Below, one piece after another: positions 61,040 to 64,000 of a DNA stretch of 64,000 nucleotides (its first letter is position 1; every line of letters starts with the position of its first letter). Source of the stretch: Congeria kusceri (lineage: Eukaryota; Mollusca; Bivalvia; Myida; Dreissenidae); assembly GCA_027627225.1 (NCBI GenBank), contig CM051028.1, positions 13,181,201 to 13,245,200 on the forward strand, read 5' to 3'. A model generated the notes under the pieces. The model saw nothing but the letters and a program-made list of their open reading frames with translations, was not told the DNA's origin and searched no databases. A program made the translations under genes and the position numbers.

Positions 61040-63938
61040 CTGGTGTTACACACACATTATAGATTTCATGATACCCATTAGCGCACGAACAGCCTGTTGA
61101 TTCGCATCGGGTATTTGAAAGTCTTGAAGAACAATCTTCGTCGCTTGTGCAGTTCATACCAATTACTGAAGAAAAATGTTATATTACTTCATAATAAAAT
61201 GTGAAATTTTTACGTTCTCCTTAGCTATTAAAGTACATGTATAATATACATGTACAGGTTAGTACCATATACGTCTTATCAATTTTAGAGTGGAGCGCAA
61301 GTATCTTTGAAAAGTTCAAACATTTGAAAGACGTCAGATCGAGGTCTAACTCAACGAAAAGCGACCATAACAAATCTGCATCCGGGTAACATATTTATGT
61401 TTTCGGTCAATCGGTACCTGGTTCGCAAAAGTCTTTGTCCGTCCGTGTGTTCAGAAAAGCCCATCGTGCATGCACATTGGTTATGTACATCACATTTGGC
61501 ATTAGGTACCAGTCCACAAATGTCGTCCCTTGTCGAGCAGTCATGGCCTAGAACTTAAGTGAGACAACGAAATAACTTGTTCTTTAAAGATACCAAATAA
61601 GCTGATTTTAGTTCATGCACATTATATGTTAACATGTTGCTTTTACACAAGTCCAAGTAATAAGACATGTAAGTCGTACCATTTGTGCAAACGCTGTGAT
61701 TTTCAACCACCTTTGTACACTCAGTTATTTGATTTTGCATCAGGTTGTCATCGTGGTAGCTATATGGTTGCGTGTATATATGCCCAGTATCATTCACACA
61801 CTGGGTATTGGCGACTGTACCGTATGAGCATCGCATACCTATCACTAAAACATAACTATTTATATTAAACGTTATTTCCACATCACGCAAGTTCACGTTT
61901 TGGTCAATGTTGTCTATGACATGATTCTTTTTTAGTTAAAGAAGTCATTTAAGTTACAACACTGCGATCATCTCTTTTAAAACTTGTAAAATATAAGCGT
62001 TACGTTTTATCTGCCAATATTTATCACATAATTTTGTGACATCAAGTGTTTAGTTACACATTGTCCGTAAATAGGCCACAATGTTTTTTTCCGGTTTTTA
62101 CATTGCCAGTTTTAATACAGATAACATTATCATTAAATTATTATTAAATTGTTTTATTTTACTTGGGGGTGGGGTGGGGGGGGGGGGGGGTTTGGCGTGT
62201 GTGGTGCATTTTAGCACAATAATATTATATTGTATACTTTGTTTATACATGTTACACACGTGTAATATTAAAGTGACTTACGTGGTTTGCAAATCATCGC
62301 TGTGGAAAGGTTGTGTTCGTATGATCCGTGATACCAGTAATAATAATAATTTTCGTGCCACTGGTCCGTAATTCCATCCGGATAATAACTCTCATTGCAG
62401 GAGCACGTGTTGTTGTCGTCGCACTTATAAGCGTGTGTATTTGACACCGTGTCAGCCCAACAGTCGTCGTCAGAATCACATGCGGATCCATAAACTGAAA
62501 AGGGTTAACGTTTAACGGTATAAGTTTGAAATCCGACCGGGATGTGCCTCCGGTCATTTAATAATGTATTGTAGTGTATTTTTTAACATCTGATAACTGT
62601 TTTAATTGTATCTAATCGGTCGCAGTATATACACTGACCAAACAGGTGGATCTAAGCAACGCCAGATAAAGGTTTCATAAAAATACGACTAGTATTATAT
62701 TTATAGATCAGTGCGTGTATATCATTTAAATGACATAAACATACATACTTGGCAGACATTCGTTTGCGTCGTTCATTTTGAAGCCTGGTGCACAGTGGCA
62801 AATATTTTCAACGTTGCACTAATACGGCAAATGTATAATGTCGCGGTTTCGATCATAGTAACTGTTCTGCAAGTAGTCTTCGACGTATGTCTCATGGCTT
62901 GAGTTACCGCAGTAATAAATGTCGGAACAGTACGATCCAAGAACTGAAAAAAATAATGTGAAAGTTAACAGTGTAAATATCAATTGTGTTGAATAAAAAA
63001 TTGGTACCATTGTAAGGACTATATTAGAAAATGGACAGCACTTTTAAATCTTAAGTCTTGATTTAAAACTGAATATTATTATACTTGATAAATAACGAAG
63101 GCTATTAAAATACCCATGTGTGTATACATTCGAGCTATGCACGGTTTAGGAGAACATCCGTACACAGTGCCTAAAATTGTTTTGTAGCACGAACAGTACG
63201 ATGTTCAGAACAGTTCCATCTTACAGTGTAATTCTAAACACTAAATATCAGCTCCATTGGTTTAGGACAATGTATTACCACACGATACTTTGTAACCTAC
63301 TTAAATTGCATGCTTGGACTAACATGGTCTCAAAAAAAATTATATTAATACCCTTTGTGCAAGTGAACGTGGTTGCTGAGTCCAATGCATATCCCTTTGG
63401 ACAGCGGCATTTGCCAAGATGTCCCTCCACCGCTTCATCTGTTCGCAAGTGACGTCACCCACTCCACAGTCACTTGATGTGTTGCATTGAGCGTCATACA
63501 CTGATACAAATGTACATATCTTTGATATAAGTTCTTTTCCAATAAGTCTTTCTTTATGTTGTTAGCCGCATCACTGATCTGATCAATTTATTTAAGATTT
63601 TAATATACGTCACCTTTTGAAGTCTATCTTATAATTATCGATACATATGTTAACAATACTTCTTTCGTTTGCACTTAACTTCAGCAACGAAACCATCTCC
63701 TTTTACAAACGTTTGGTTGTTTTAAAAAAAATACACATTTTCAATGCATTAAATATGTGATTGCATAAAAAAAAATTTGCTTTCCAATGTTATCTGTATA
63801 AAATCGATATAAAAATATTTGAATGCGCTAAACATGTATCTGAGATTCTGTTTGATTTACAGCTGCAAACATTATTGTCGCACGCTGTGTTAGCCAATTT
63901 GCCGCAATCCGATTTTCTTTTACATATACGTCCCATAT
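61040..63938 (-). CDS. EGF-like module exons of the VWDE-like locus
   Basis: Exons 63938-63834 (weak GTTTAG donor), 63500-63352, 62943-62749, 62494-62282, 61844-61680, 61547-61418 and 61165-61040. Each enters and leaves in phase 1 and encodes a six-cysteine module of the form V-[YIL]-G-x-x-C..C..C..C-x-C..GY..C. Exon 63500 is 149 bp, one base short: VYDAQCNTSSDCG at its start and GKCRCPKGYALDS at its end are in different frames. Exon 61547 is 130 bp, one base long, next to a GGACGGAC duplication. Exon 62943 has an in-frame TAG between HLPY and CNVENICHC. The other four look intact. The 61844 exon has two possible acceptors six bases apart. Confidence 0.72.
62165..62190 (+). repeat. G-rich homopolymer tract
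   Basis: GGGGGTGGGGT followed by a run of about 15 G. It lies in an intron of the VWDE-like locus, so the sense transcript is C-rich here. Quadruplex formation is possible on the plus strand. Confidence 0.85.
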
Positions 63939-64000
63939 CTACAATGTAAAAATGAATAAGATTTAACAGAAGTTATAAACATCAACCAAAGGCGCACATA

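Larger units (their letters stand above)
44110..63938 (-). pseudogene. VWDE-like membrane protein gene, multiply disrupted
   Basis: About 40 exons (~6.25 kb coding) can be joined by splice sites and phase; the 5' end lies beyond the right edge. In order the product has at least seven EGF-like modules, a D8C-like domain, beta-sandwich segments, von Willebrand D domain A, Cys-rich linkers, two EGF modules, further beta-sandwich segments, VWD domain B, a Cys-rich linker, EGF modules, one transmembrane helix and a 26-residue tail. This resembles VWDE-type proteins, which are expanded in molluscs and poorly studied. Lesions: in-frame stops at 62819-62821, 53204-53206 and 47993-47995; frameshifts near 63445, 61436, 53926, 48588 and 48425; a possible one near 45226; and an EGF cysteine changed to Trp beside 53210. 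Nearly all splice sites remain intact. I call it a probable recent pseudogene. Sequencing or assembly error is the main alternative. Confidence 0.65.

Overview
The window looks like nuclear DNA of a bivalve mollusc, AT-rich, with short exons in long introns and many small repeats. Eight full or partial copies (plus one fragment) of a foldback element of about 200-265 bp are present. Its ends read like GAGGCGTGTCATGGGAAAAC and CCCACGACACGCCTCAT, and from memory this family is very common in Dreissena (zebra/quagga mussels). Genus-level placement is therefore a recollection, not a proof. No prokaryotic-style gene, rRNA, tRNA gene or CRISPR array was found.

Layout. 1-7192 is a solid 47-bp minisatellite with higher-order repeats. 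7193-10531 has no recognised exon but holds a second, unrelated 47-bp array and one foldback element. 10532-13550 (+) holds the last four exons of IFT43 (intraflagellar transport complex A). Directly behind its first visible exon lies a 1.15-kb array in which the exon's last ~32 bases plus the splice donor are tandemly copied about 30 times. 17952-32745 (-) is a complete ten-exon SPATA17 (IQ-motif ciliary/sperm protein, 353 codons). 33026-39175 (+) is a complete four-exon gene for a 376-residue protein that resembles the uncharacterised C2orf73-type family. SPATA17 and this gene are head to head, with 280 bp between start codons and a degenerate RFX X-box between them; IFT43 and SPATA17 are tail to tail. 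The left half is thus a small neighbourhood of cilium genes.

The right part, 44110-63938 (-) and continuing off the right edge, is one large locus of about 40 exons (~6.25 kb coding). It resembles VWDE-type proteins: EGF-like modules, a D8C-like domain, beta-sandwich/Ig-like segments, two von Willebrand D domains, more EGF-like modules, one transmembrane helix and a short tail. A whole beta-sandwich / VWD / Cys-rich cassette is present twice with matching intron phases. Almost every splice site is intact, but I read three in-frame nonsense codons, at least five frameshifts and one lost EGF cysteine. I therefore call it a probable recent pseudogene (or, less likely, a badly polished stretch of assembly).

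Mobile and repeat DNA: foldback elements, two tRNA-derived SINE copies with target-site duplications, three larger terminal-inverted-repeat elements (0.27, 1.0 and 1.5 kb), two long palindromes, and several intronic tandem repeats. All exon coordinates were derived by hand from splice signals, reading phase and remembered family similarity; none was checked with a search tool.
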